The translations under genes were made by a program, and so were the position numbers. The notes under the pieces were generated by a model. The model saw only the letters and a list, made by a program, of their open reading frames with translations, ran no database searches and was not told where the DNA came from. Shown here piece after piece: positions 1 to 8,584 of a stretch of 38,493 bases of DNA. Position 1 is the first letter of the stretch, and the number at the start of each line of letters is the position of its first letter. Origin of the DNA: Herpomyces periplanetae (lineage: Eukaryota > Ascomycota > Laboulbeniomycetes > Herpomycetales > Herpomycetaceae); the NCBI GenBank assembly GCA_009733715.1, contig WMKJ01000112.1, forward strand, positions 1 to 38,493, given 5' to 3'.

Positions 1-120
1 GGGGGTGGAGGAGGGAAGGGGAGGGGAGGAGGGGGGAGAGGGGGGTGGGGGGGGGGGGGGGGGGGGGGGGGGGGAAGGGGGGAGGGGGGGGGGGGGAGGA
101 AGGGTGTGTGTATATGTGCG
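1..120. repeat. G-run-rich low-complexity tract
   Basis: Almost pure G/A sequence with an uninterrupted run of 28 G (47-74), a second of 13 G (84-96) and many shorter G runs, passing into a short GT stretch near 105-118. Such a tract can form G-quadruplexes and is also a place where sequencing and assembly lose accuracy, so the run lengths should not be trusted. It lies at the very edge of the window and no gene is seen in it. Confidence 0.85.
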
Positions 121-1238
121 GATGTGGGTGTGGGAGGATGTGTGGAAAAGTACGTAATCAAGAAGACAAGATGAGGAGTACAGGGAAGGTGAAATGAATA
201 TGGGCGCGTGAATATGATGAAGGGGAAGGGAAGGAAAGGAGGAGAGAAATGGGTGTGAGAGATGAGTGATGAGTGAGTGCCTATAAGGTAGGACAAGTGA
301 TAATAACAAGGCAAGAAAGGGAGAATAAAGCCATGTAAAGTCTGAAGAAGTTAAACACGAGGGCGATTACGGCAGCGTATTGTAAATACGAAGCGTACAT
401 ACATTTAGTTGATGATCAAGTTAGTTGAGAAAAAGAGTATTAAAAAAGAAGAGGGGGATAGATAGGGCAGTAGCCCAGAAATGAACGAGTGGAGAGGGGA
501 AAGTGATATATAATGCGGACCGAATAAAGAGAGATGCTGTAGGGAAAAAAGGAAAATTAGGATGAATGATGTATACGAAAAGTGTTAGACACAATTTAAA
601 GTAGATGCAACTTATATCAAGGTACACCTTATTTATGGGTGTAATGAAACCAAGATAGGGTGAGAGTTCCGATTAATCGAGGGTATAAAAACGAATGAGT
701 AGTAAGTAATTAGGTAAAATGGAAGGAGGAAGTGTGAGCATATATTGAACAAACGAGAAAGGGTGAAGGTAGGTGATGTAGTAAGGTATAGTAAGGGAAG
801 AAGGTGAGAGGTGAGGTGAGGGGAGAAGAAGGATTATAAGTTTGAAGGAAAACACGATTAGAAAAATTAGAAGAGGAAAAATAAGAGAAGAAGGGAGGGA
901 AGGGGAAGAAAAGAAAAAAAGGTAGGGGAGGGAAAGGAAAGGAAAGGGAAGAAAAGGAAAGGAAGAAATTTAAGTGAAAAAAGAAGAAAAAATAAAATTT
1001 TCAAAGGGGCACGACCAGCTTGACGACGGGTAATTTAAACGCCGTTCCACGGTGCATTAATCATAAACACACACCCCTCCCCCCCCCCCCCCCGTTCACT
1101 CCTTCACCCTAACCCGTGCCCGCCCGTACACAATCAAACTTACTCACTTCTTCCCTTCCCCTTCCTTCATACAATCCCACAATTCCTCCTTTGTCTCCCA
1201 TCTTGATGTCTGGAATGCTATCTTTGTGATCCCCTAGT
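121..1238. other. Intergenic, purine-rich then pyrimidine-rich, upstream of KEX2
   Basis: No convincing gene. The plus strand is purine-rich to about 1000, then turns pyrimidine-rich from about 1070 to the KEX2 start, with a run of 15 C at 1079-1093. The open frames on the minus strand (421-627, 673-855) follow from the skewed composition and look like nothing known. The pyrimidine-rich part just ahead of the KEX2 start fits a fungal 5' leader or promoter. The purine-rich part may be the mirror-image leader of a minus-strand gene lying to the left of the window; that is inference. Confidence 0.6.
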
Positions 1239-3752
1239 ATGCGTCTTGGACTTTTTTACGCATTTTTTGCGTTTTCTAGCTTTAATTTCCACTCATCCTC
1301 CCTCGCACATCAACAACGTTCAAAGCGCGATTACTCCCGCTTTGATTACTATGCCGTCCAATTGGATTCCTCAACATCCCCTCTCGATTTGGCATCAAAT
1401 CTTAATCTAAAATATGAAGGTCGCGTCGGCCCATTCGACGATTATCATATATTTAGCTCCCCCCGCAAATCCACAAACGTCCTTATTGACGCTGCTCATT
1501 CCTCCCTCCAAAAGAGGGACCATTACGGTGTATTACAACCTTCCACCCTCAAAGGAGTCATTCATCATGAAAAACAATTCCAGGATAAAACCTTCGCTAA
1601 AAGAGCATACATTTCACCTGATGATTTAGTCGGTGAAATCGTTGATAGATCATCCATAGAAATCGCTCAAAGTCTTGGTATAGAAGATCCCATCTTTCAA
1701 CACCAATGGCATTTACACAATCGAAAGCAGCCTGGAAACGATTTAAACGTTACCGGCGTGTGGCTCGAGGGTATTACTGGTAAAAACTCAACTGTTTGTA
1801 TAATCGATGATGGTCTCGACTTCACTTCGGAAGATCTACGCGTCAATTATTTCGCTGAAGGTTCTCATGATTTTAATGATAACTCGAACCAGCCTATACC
1901 CAGACTTCACAACGATCGTCACGGCACTCGTTGCGCCGGTGAAGTGGCCGCTGTTAAAAATAATGTTTGCGGTGTAGGTGTCGCATATGACGCTAAGGTC
2001 TCTGGCATAAGAATGTTAAGTGGCCCAATGTCTGATATTGATGTCGCCGAATCATTAACATTTGGCTATCAAATGAACCAAATTTATTCATGCTCTTGGG
2101 GTCCACTTGATGACGGTGAAACTATGGAAGCCCCTGGCATCATCGTTAGGCGTGCCTTAGCCCATGCCGTTCAAAAAGGAAGAGGCGGTAAAGGCACAAT
2201 TTACGTCTTCGCTGCTGGCAACGGTGCTCATTTCGGTGACAATTGCAACTTTGATGGCTATACTAACAGTATTTATAGTATTGCAGTTGGTGCAATCGGT
2301 CGTACCGATGATTTACCTTTTTACTCTGAAGGTTGCAGTGCTCTCTTTGTCGTTACTTACAGCTCTTCAGGAAGTTATGCAATCCTAACCACTGATGTTG
2401 GTAAATCTTCCTGTACCTTTTCTCATGGAGGTACATCTGCAGCCAGTCCCTTAGCCGCTGGTGTGTTTGCACTAGTCCTTGGCATCAGGCCAGATTTAAC
2501 ATGGCGTGATATGCAATGGCTTGTAGCTTTATCCGCCATTCCAATCACTAATAAAAATGATCAGGCAGGATGGCAAAAAACTTATATAGGGCTTAATTAT
2601 CATCATAAAATGGGTTACGGAAAGTTAGATGCATATGCCATCGTCGAACGAGCCAAAACTTGGAAACTCGTTAATCCTCATTCATGGTACTTTAGCCCCT
2701 GGGTTCATGTTAACCATCCAATCCCTCAAGGAGATATAGGTTTAGCTTCCTCTTTTACTGTAACGAAAGACATGCTGATAAAGGCTAACTTAATGAGAGT
2801 TGAACACGTTACGATAATGATTAACGCTGATCATAATCGACGTGGTGACCTATCCGTAGAGCTTAGATCACCCGAAGGGGTAGTATCTCATCTCTCTACC
2901 GATAGACCTCGTGATTCATCAGTTTTGGGTTACAAAAATTGGACATTCATGTCTGTAGTTCACTGGGGTGAACCTGGTGTGGGCAATTGGACTCTGATTG
3001 CAAAGGATACTCATGTTAATGATAAAACGGGGTCTTTAATAAATTGGAGGTTACAGTTATGGGGTGAATGTATAGACCCAAAGATACAAGGTGATGCACC
3101 ATTACCTAGACAAGAAGATTTTGTTGATGCCGGACCTGGCGTTTCGACGACAAGCGGGTTAGTACAGACAACATCTGTTTTGATCTCAACTGCGGTATTG
3201 CCGGCCATAACCTCTTCATTAATACGTCCATCTTTGATTTCTTTACCACAGCCTACCATGAACCCACCATTACACCCCCCAGCGGTTTCATTACCATTAC
3301 AGGGTGACCTTCCCACCAAGTCCCCCATGATGGGTAAAAAGTTTCGAACTTGGATCCACGGTGCATTAGCGGTAATAGCATTATTTATCGTGGGTATTAT
3401 CTTATATTTTTTCATTTCTAAACGTAATCAACAGAGGAACAGTGACAGAGCGGGTTATGAGTTTGAGGTTTTAGACGAAAACTCCGTCGGTAATTCAAGC
3501 GATGAAGAAGGTGATGAATGCGAACGAAAATCTCGAGTGCACAAACGCCATAATGATCATTCTGAACCCCCTTGTGATCGTAAGTGTTGTGATCATGATA
3601 ATATTGGTCGCTGTGGCGAATCAAGTAAAATTTCCGAAAAGGATTCTGGGAAAAGACGTGCCGGTGAACTTTATGATGCGTTTGCTGGTGAATCTGATGT
3701 GGAGGACGATTTAAATGATCAATATAGTGAATACGAACCTCGCAATTCGTGA
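1239..3752 (+). CDS. KEX2: Kexin, late-Golgi dibasic processing protease
   Basis: Subtilisin-family (S8) protease that cuts secretory precursors after KR/RR in the late Golgi. The 837-residue product has a signal peptide (about 1-23), a basic propeptide with a likely self-cleavage site at FAKR (about residue 122), and a catalytic domain with Asp190 (IIDDGLD), His228 (RHGTRCAG), oxyanion-hole Asn328 (AAGNGA) and Ser400 (GGTSAASP). A P domain follows (about 480-640), then a Ser/Thr/Pro-rich stalk, one membrane segment (about 707-728) and an acidic cytosolic tail. Tail residues 739-745 read GYEFEVL, close to the Tyr-based YEFDI Golgi retrieval signal of yeast Kex2. Length matches yeast Kex2 (814). 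One exon; the ATG at 1239 is chosen because it starts the signal peptide. Its 3' end faces TIM11, 1.3 kb away. Identification is firm. Confidence 0.96.
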   Translation: MRLGLFYAFFAFSSFNFHSSSLAHQQRSKRDYSRFDYYAVQLDSSTSPLDLASNLNLKYEGRVGPFDDYHIFSSPRKSTNVLIDAAHSSLQKRDHYGVLQPSTLKGVIHHEKQFQDKTFAKRAYISPDDLVGEIVDRSSIEIAQSLGIEDPIFQHQWHLHNRKQPGNDLNVTGVWLEGITGKNSTVCIIDDGLDFTSEDLRVNYFAEGSHDFNDNSNQPIPRLHNDRHGTRCAGEVAAVKNNVCGVGVAYDAKVSGIRMLSGPMSDIDVAESLTFGYQMNQIYSCSWGPLDDGETMEAPGIIVRRALAHAVQKGRGGKGTIYVFAAGNGAHFGDNCNFDGYTNSIYSIAVGAIGRTDDLPFYSEGCSALFVVTYSSSGSYAILTTDVGKSSCTFSHGGTSAASPLAAGVFALVLGIRPDLTWRDMQWLVALSAIPITNKNDQAGWQKTYIGLNYHHKMGYGKLDAYAIVERAKTWKLVNPHSWYFSPWVHVNHPIPQGDIGLASSFTVTKDMLIKANLMRVEHVTIMINADHNRRGDLSVELRSPEGVVSHLSTDRPRDSSVLGYKNWTFMSVVHWGEPGVGNWTLIAKDTHVNDKTGSLINWRLQLWGECIDPKIQGDAPLPRQEDFVDAGPGVSTTSGLVQTTSVLISTAVLPAITSSLIRPSLISLPQPTMNPPLHPPAVSLPLQGDLPTKSPMMGKKFRTWIHGALAVIALFIVGIILYFFISKRNQQRNSDRAGYEFEVLDENSVGNSSDEEGDECERKSRVHKRHNDHSEPPCDRKCCDHDNIGRCGESSKISEKDSGKRRAGELYDAFAGESDVEDDLNDQYSEYEPRNS

Positions 3753-4174
3753 TGAATCCCTTCTAAATACTCTACCCAACCCATCCACCCAGCAAATTCA
3801 TTTGCTACGCATCATCCACGCTAGTGAAACCCCCAGATTTGGCAATTCCATAACTTAATCAGCCAGTGCTGATAATTTTCATCTAGCCTAATGTGTCATT
3901 TACAACTACTTATCAGTCTACATATCACATTTTCATTTACCATGGAACAGCGGTTATCCGCCATTTTGCCAAACTTTCAGTCAAATCCGCTGCACTGGTC
4001 CTTGCTTTTCATCCTCAGGCTTTATTCCCGACTCGTCGCGCGCCGCCCCGTCTTAACCAACCATTCCAGTCACGTGTCAGCCAGTAAATAGTTTCGCTCG
4101 GTAAATTTTTCTGTGCATGCGAGTGCCAATCGTTTTGGGAGGTGGTCCATGGTGGCATTATGCTTTGTTCCGCG

Positions 4175-4219
4175 TTTGTGCGTGTGTGTGCTTGTGCATG
4201 AGTGCACGAGAGAGAGAGG
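4175..4219. repeat. Degenerate GT then GA simple repeat
   Basis: About 45 bases of imperfect (GT)n/(GC)n running into a short (GA)n stretch. No gene overlaps it. Confidence 0.7.
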
Positions 4220-4716
4220 AGTTTAATGATTGTTGTAAAGTCAATCCATAGTACAATTCGGGATGTCTTATGATAGTTTATCGTATTATAGATATAGTTT
4301 CGCGTTTTAAGTTTGTTTGGTTGAGTGATTTTTGTTGCTGGTGTATTCCCCAATCATATAACGTAAGTCGGAATCTTTTTTGGTTTGGTTTGATCTGGTA
4401 GAGTCTAACGCCACTGTGCCGTAAATTTTGTGCAGAATTTATTGTGCAAAGGTAATCATGTGCCAGTATATCAGTGTGCTCTACATCGAACCAAATAAAC
4501 AAAATTATAACGTGTTTAAGCTATCTTGAGGGCAAAAAAAGTAACTGGGACTTTGTCTATTTAACATTATATTAACCAAGTTCACTGCGTAATTAGTGGG
4601 ATTATATTAGGATGTGAACTCGAAATCAACGTGATGAAAAGCAAAATATACCATTAGCGTAGCGTCACGCTGGACAAGATGTGCGCCCGAGACGATAGGT
4701 ACTGCATGCCGACGAG

Positions 4717-4840
4717 CTTGCGTGCGTGCGTGCGTGTGTATGTGCGTGCTTGCTTGCGTATGTGAGTGTATGTGCACTCGTGCATGCCTGTAAGTACGTG
4801 CAAGTGTCGGTGTAAATGTGGATGTGTGCGTGTTGGTGCA
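4717..4840. repeat. Degenerate GTGC/GT simple repeat
   Basis: About 120 bases dominated by GTGC, CTTG and TGTG units on the plus strand, including a perfect short (GCGT)n core at about 4720-4736. The alternating purine-pyrimidine character gives some Z-DNA potential. No coding frame is supported here. Confidence 0.75.
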
Positions 4841-5069
4841 TAGGTATTTATAACGCTTAATTAAACTGAATCTCTACGCGGGAAAGAGTGTCGTCAAGAT
4901 AGCCTGCACGCCAGTTGACAAATATTGGTAAGGATTTATACCCTTAACTTAAGCGAGCGCGTACGTTTTTGTTAATCAGCCAGTCTGTCAATTCACATGG
5001 ACGGACGGCAAGAGGATTGCGTAAAGAGGTGGTAATGGTTTAACGAATGACGCAAAATGCTCAATTCTG

Positions 5070-5484
5070 CTACCTAAGTTGTCCCGTAAATAATCCAATT
5101 ATCTCATTCACGTTTTCCGCGCCCGTGTCCTTCGATGTTGAAAGGTGCGCAGTTTTCAACTGATAAGCTTCAGGGTCGTGTTGCCGAAGATACTCTAACT
5201 TGGCTTCTTCAATCCACGCTTCTTCCGTTTGATACTGCTTAAGTCGTGCCGCCGCTTTTTGTTGAGCGGTAAGCCTACGCTGTCGCGTAAAACCGTAGAT
5301 AACGCCAAATCCGAGTGCCGACCAACGTATAACCTACGTAGAACTACCCGTTACGCCACCATCACGACGAATTGTGTTCGTCAGTGCAAGCAGGGAGCAA
5401 CGGTAAAATTCCAATTAGCATGTGAACATCAAAGCACGAGTAAGCATACTAAACATTCACTCCAAGTATGGCACGCGTACTCAT
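5070..5484 (-). CDS. TIM11: ATP synthase subunit e (F1Fo dimer-forming subunit)
   Basis: Small inner-membrane subunit that, with subunit g, joins ATP synthases into dimers and shapes cristae. Two exons on the minus strand, 5484-5455 and 5333-5070, give 97 residues (yeast Tim11/Atp21 has 96). The joined N-terminus reads MSTRAILGVNVIRWSALG, close to yeast MSTVNVLRYSALG, followed by GFGVIYGF with the GxxxG dimer motif and then a charged helix with TAQQKAAAR. The intron (5454-5334, 121 nt) ends in a normal CGTAG, but the donor that best keeps the family sequence is GTTTAG, which is weak. A GTGAAT donor six bases earlier would drop two residues (VN) without a frame change. The family match is good; the exon 1 edge is less sure. 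It starts 1.1 kb from SPB4, transcribed away from it. Confidence 0.85.
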
Positions 5485-5902
5485 AAAATAAGCAAGACAA
5501 GCGTACATTCAACAACGAATTAGACATGTTACGGTTAACGTGTACGGGAAAAATTGGTACAAAAGGGTAGGTGAGCGCGTTCGGTGTAGTAAACGAATAT
5601 AAGTGTGCGTGTGCGTGTGAATTTAAAACGGTACAACTATGTGCTCGCACAGACGCGTGAATAGTATGTTAAATATTTAAAACTGCAGAATATTATTAGA
5701 TTATCGTGATAAAAGTTGTCTGCCTGCTGTACGTATGCGTGTGAACAACTGAGTTAATTTCACAAGTTAAGCGTATCGTAGCGTAAAGAGGCAAATAACA
5801 GACAAGCGTGATCAAATTGACACGCCTGTGATAGTTAATATTGATCTTGTAGGTAAATTTTACGTAAACTTCCGTGTTTCCAAGCTGCCGTAAACTTTTG
5901 GG

Positions 5903-6444
5903 TTAAAATTGTTCATGTTGATAGTCACGATCCCTTCCCTCGCGACATTTGACGAACAGTCCATACTTTAATCCCACATCACGTGTGAAATCATGTGATA
6001 ACCCCCATGCATCCACGTTTATGTAGAGGTAGCTGGAAAAGAGGAGGGAAAGGGTGATATTATTTAAATGTATTGTAAATGTTAAGAGTTTTTTGTAGCC
6101 AGTTTAATAGAGTGTGTAAGGTGTCGGTAAACTATACTTATGGGAGAAATGTATGACTTAATCCCGTTAACATAACCGTATGATCATGATACACTAGGTT
6201 ATAGATTTAAATATTGTTGTATACCTAGATTCTAACACCACCAGTACTTTTATTATGGTATACACAATACAAATAATCTCACCGGATATCTCACAATCAA
6301 TTACTCTAACGTAAATGTCCTTACATACTGTAAACTATTCAAATCAGTCGTTAACTTGATTCTCCCTTCTAGTTCCCCGGTAGTCCTATTTGTGCAAAGT
6401 ATAGACCGTATCGATTGTGGCACGTGATTAAAATGATTCATCAT
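5903..6444 (-). CDS. Possible small two-exon gene, function unknown
   Basis: Candidate only. Minus-strand exons 6444-6329 and 6032-5903 would join to an 81-residue protein starting MMNHFNHVPQSIRSILC and ending in a stop. Support: a strong GTATGT donor, a TTTTCCAG acceptor behind a long pyrimidine tract, a TTAAC branch-like site upstream, and matching phase across a 295-base intron. The first exon's frame is open further upstream but without another ATG. Against it: both open stretches are short enough to occur by chance, the product matches no family I can name, and it sits between two known divergent genes. The first exon vaguely recalls the start of a roadblock/LC7 domain, which I do not claim. 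Confidence 0.25.
5980..5985. promoter_or_regulatory. CACGTG E-box
   Basis: Perfect palindromic CACGTG in the context ATCACGTGTG, followed four bases later by ATCATGTGAT, a one-base variant of the same core. It lies between divergent TIM11 and SPB4. Confidence 0.4.
6421..6426. promoter_or_regulatory. CACGTG E-box
   Basis: Perfect CACGTG in the context GGCACGTGATT, about 180 bases ahead of the SPB4 start codon. Confidence 0.4.
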
Positions 6445-6604
6445 CGCGATAATCGATATTGCGATGAGTGTAATTGACGAGGAAAGGTTTGTGTTGGGTA
6501 AATGAGTGTTTGACAAGATAGTTTTTTAAAGGTTAAAAGGCTTTGCTAAGAAAGTTTATGAAGGAAATTAAAATATTTACTTTGGTCACTTTATAATATT
6601 AAGC

Positions 6605-8584
6605 ATGACCGACAAGAACGATTTTAAGAAATTGGGGCACAATGGATCACGAAATTGGAGTACACTTAACTTATCCGATTGGCTTTTACATGCTATTAAA
6701 TGTCAGGGCTTTGAGAGTATGACACCTGTACAAGCTAATACTATTCCTTTATTCATGGGAAATAAAGATGTGGTTGTTGAAGCCGTTACAGGCAGCGGAA
6801 AAACTTTGGCTTACTTGGTTCCCTTAATTGAACGAATTTTACGCATCAAAGAACCCGTACAACGACATAACGTTATCGCTGCCATTGTAGCTCCAACTGT
6901 TGAATTGGCTTCACAAATTCATACAGTTTTACTAAGTTTATTGGAGTTTCACGAACCATCTGCACATGCAATTAATAAGATATTTACCACTTTTACTGAA
7001 TATAACAGTCAAACTTCGACTTCACCAACTTTCCATGTTGACCCTTACCAAAATTTCACAACTCATGATGATCCGTACACGGATGAATCAACTTTCGTTC
7101 CCGTAGTAATGCCTCAATTAGTGGTAGGAGGTGCATCGGTAACGGTTGCAGATGATTTAAGGCGATTTACAGAAAACTCACCTAACCTGTTAATTGGAAC
7201 ACCGGGTCGCTTAGCTCGTCTCCTTGCCTCGCATCATGTTCACACCAGACAGCATATTTTTGATGCTCTCGTACTTGATGAAGCGGATCGTTTACTTGAT
7301 CTCGGATTTAAGGAAGATTTACAAAAAATTTTAACCATTCTACCTAAGCAACGGCGCACGGGTTTATTTAGTGCAAGCGTTACGGAAGCCGTGGGCAATA
7401 TAGTCCGAACTGGCCTACGAAATCCCGTTAAAATAACGGTTAAGGTTAAGTGTACAAACAGTAATCAAGTGTTAAAAACACCCTCAAGTCTAACCTTGAC
7501 ACACTTAATCGTTAAGGCTGATCGTCGGTTTGCCTCTGCTGTGAAACTGATTACCCAAGTTATTAAACCACAACCGTGGAAAAGTATCGTTTTCCTTTCA
7601 ACGTGTGCTGCAGTGGATTACTTTTCACATATATTTCCAGCACTTTTCCGATATTTTAATGGTACTCGTGAAATATATACCTGTAAGGTAAAAAGCGATA
7701 TTATACCACAGTTGTTTGTATTACACGGAAAACTTGCGTCGAATATGCGAAGTAGGAACTACGCAAGGTTCATCGCATGTGTTTCGCCGTGCGTACTCTT
7801 GACCACGGATGTAGCAGCTCGTGGTTTAGATGTACAAGAAGTTGATTTTGTGGTGCAAATTGATCCACCGGTAGATGCTAAGGCTTATTTGCACAGGGCT
7901 GGGAGAGCTGGTAGAGCTGGCCGATCAGGCATTGCTACTATTTTTCTATCACCCGGTCGGGAGGAAGAGTATATTGAATTCTTAAAAGTCCGAGGTATGC
8001 CAGCAAAACATTTACGATGTATTGTCAATGATGAACAAGACTTGTACATGTCGGATAATGAAGCTTTGGACACGGTTAATGTTATGCGTCAATGCAACTT
8101 ACTGGATCAAAAGGTTTATGAAAAGGGACAACGGGGATTTGTGAGTTGGGTACGTGCGTATAGACAGCACGATGTTTCGGGTATCTTTCGAATTGAAGAC
8201 ATTGAATGGACTAAACATGCACGAGGATGGGGATTATTGGAATTACCGTGCATGCCAGAGGTGAAAAAATTGGGAAATGATGAGCGAATTATAGAATTAC
8301 CGGAGGAAGCAAAGATGCGATTGAATGAATATAAATTGAATAAGAGAAGTAAACAGTTGAACAAAGTTGGCCCTGCAAAACGAAGGGAAAATTGTGTACA
8401 AACGGTTAGATGGAGTCATAGTAAAGAAGTTAAAAAAGAGCGAAAAAAGAAACAAGAAATGCAGAAACGACGCCGTGAGCTTACTCGTGAATCACGACAA
8501 TCGCAAGCGGAGAGATTAGAGCGTGAAGAGTTACAAAGTCTCATTGAAAAAGTTTCTCCTAGTTTTACAGATGTTAAATCATGA
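6605..8584 (+). CDS. SPB4: DEAD-box RNA helicase Spb4/DDX55
   Basis: ATP-dependent nucleolar RNA helicase needed for late nucleolar assembly of the 60S ribosomal subunit. The 659-residue product carries the Q motif region (about 35-43), Walker A AVTGSGKT (60-67), GTPGR (198-202), DEAD (225-228), motif III as SAS (256-258) rather than the usual SAT, TTDVAARGLD (about 399-408) and motif VI HRAGRAGR (430-437). The C-terminal block with FVSWVRAYRQH and ARGWGLLELPCMPE is the Spb4/DDX55 signature and separates it from other DEAD helicases, followed by a basic Lys/Arg-rich tail. An extra Thr/Pro/Asp-rich loop of about 50 residues (117-168) lies between motifs Ia and Ib. One exon; the ATG is the first in frame and sits just before conserved sequence. 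Confidence 0.95.
   Translation: MTDKNDFKKLGHNGSRNWSTLNLSDWLLHAIKCQGFESMTPVQANTIPLFMGNKDVVVEAVTGSGKTLAYLVPLIERILRIKEPVQRHNVIAAIVAPTVELASQIHTVLLSLLEFHEPSAHAINKIFTTFTEYNSQTSTSPTFHVDPYQNFTTHDDPYTDESTFVPVVMPQLVVGGASVTVADDLRRFTENSPNLLIGTPGRLARLLASHHVHTRQHIFDALVLDEADRLLDLGFKEDLQKILTILPKQRRTGLFSASVTEAVGNIVRTGLRNPVKITVKVKCTNSNQVLKTPSSLTLTHLIVKADRRFASAVKLITQVIKPQPWKSIVFLSTCAAVDYFSHIFPALFRYFNGTREIYTCKVKSDIIPQLFVLHGKLASNMRSRNYARFIACVSPCVLLTTDVAARGLDVQEVDFVVQIDPPVDAKAYLHRAGRAGRAGRSGIATIFLSPGREEEYIEFLKVRGMPAKHLRCIVNDEQDLYMSDNEALDTVNVMRQCNLLDQKVYEKGQRGFVSWVRAYRQHDVSGIFRIEDIEWTKHARGWGLLELPCMPEVKKLGNDERIIELPEEAKMRLNEYKLNKRSKQLNKVGPAKRRENCVQTVRWSHSKEVKKERKKKQEMQKRRRELTRESRQSQAERLEREELQSLIEKVSPSFTDVKS

Larger units (their letters stand above)
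3753..5069. other. Intergenic between convergent KEX2 and TIM11
   Basis: No recognisable gene. It holds two degenerate GT/GC-rich simple repeats (listed separately) and one CACGTG at 4071-4076. Open frames on either strand (for example minus 4015-4353 and plus 3891-4091) overlap each other, have no family resemblance and include the simple-repeat composition. It will contain the 3' ends of both flanking genes. Confidence 0.55.
5485..6604. promoter_or_regulatory. Divergent promoter region, TIM11 / SPB4
   Basis: The 1.1 kb between the start codons of two divergent genes. It has CACGTG boxes at 5980-5985 and 6421-6426, and next to the first a related ATCATGTGAT element at about 5990-5999. CACGTG is the core bound by Cbf1/USF-type bHLH factors in fungi; binding here is inference. 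A possible small spliced gene on the minus strand (5903-6444) is listed separately with low confidence; if it is real, the second box lies inside it. Confidence 0.5.

Noticed and set aside
1-120. Possible telomere or contig-end repeat
   Set aside because: The G-rich tract has no regular telomeric unit such as TTAGGG; it is irregular low-complexity sequence.
4015-4353. 112-codon minus-strand frame between KEX2 and TIM11
   Set aside because: It reads through a GT/GA simple repeat and has no family resemblance.
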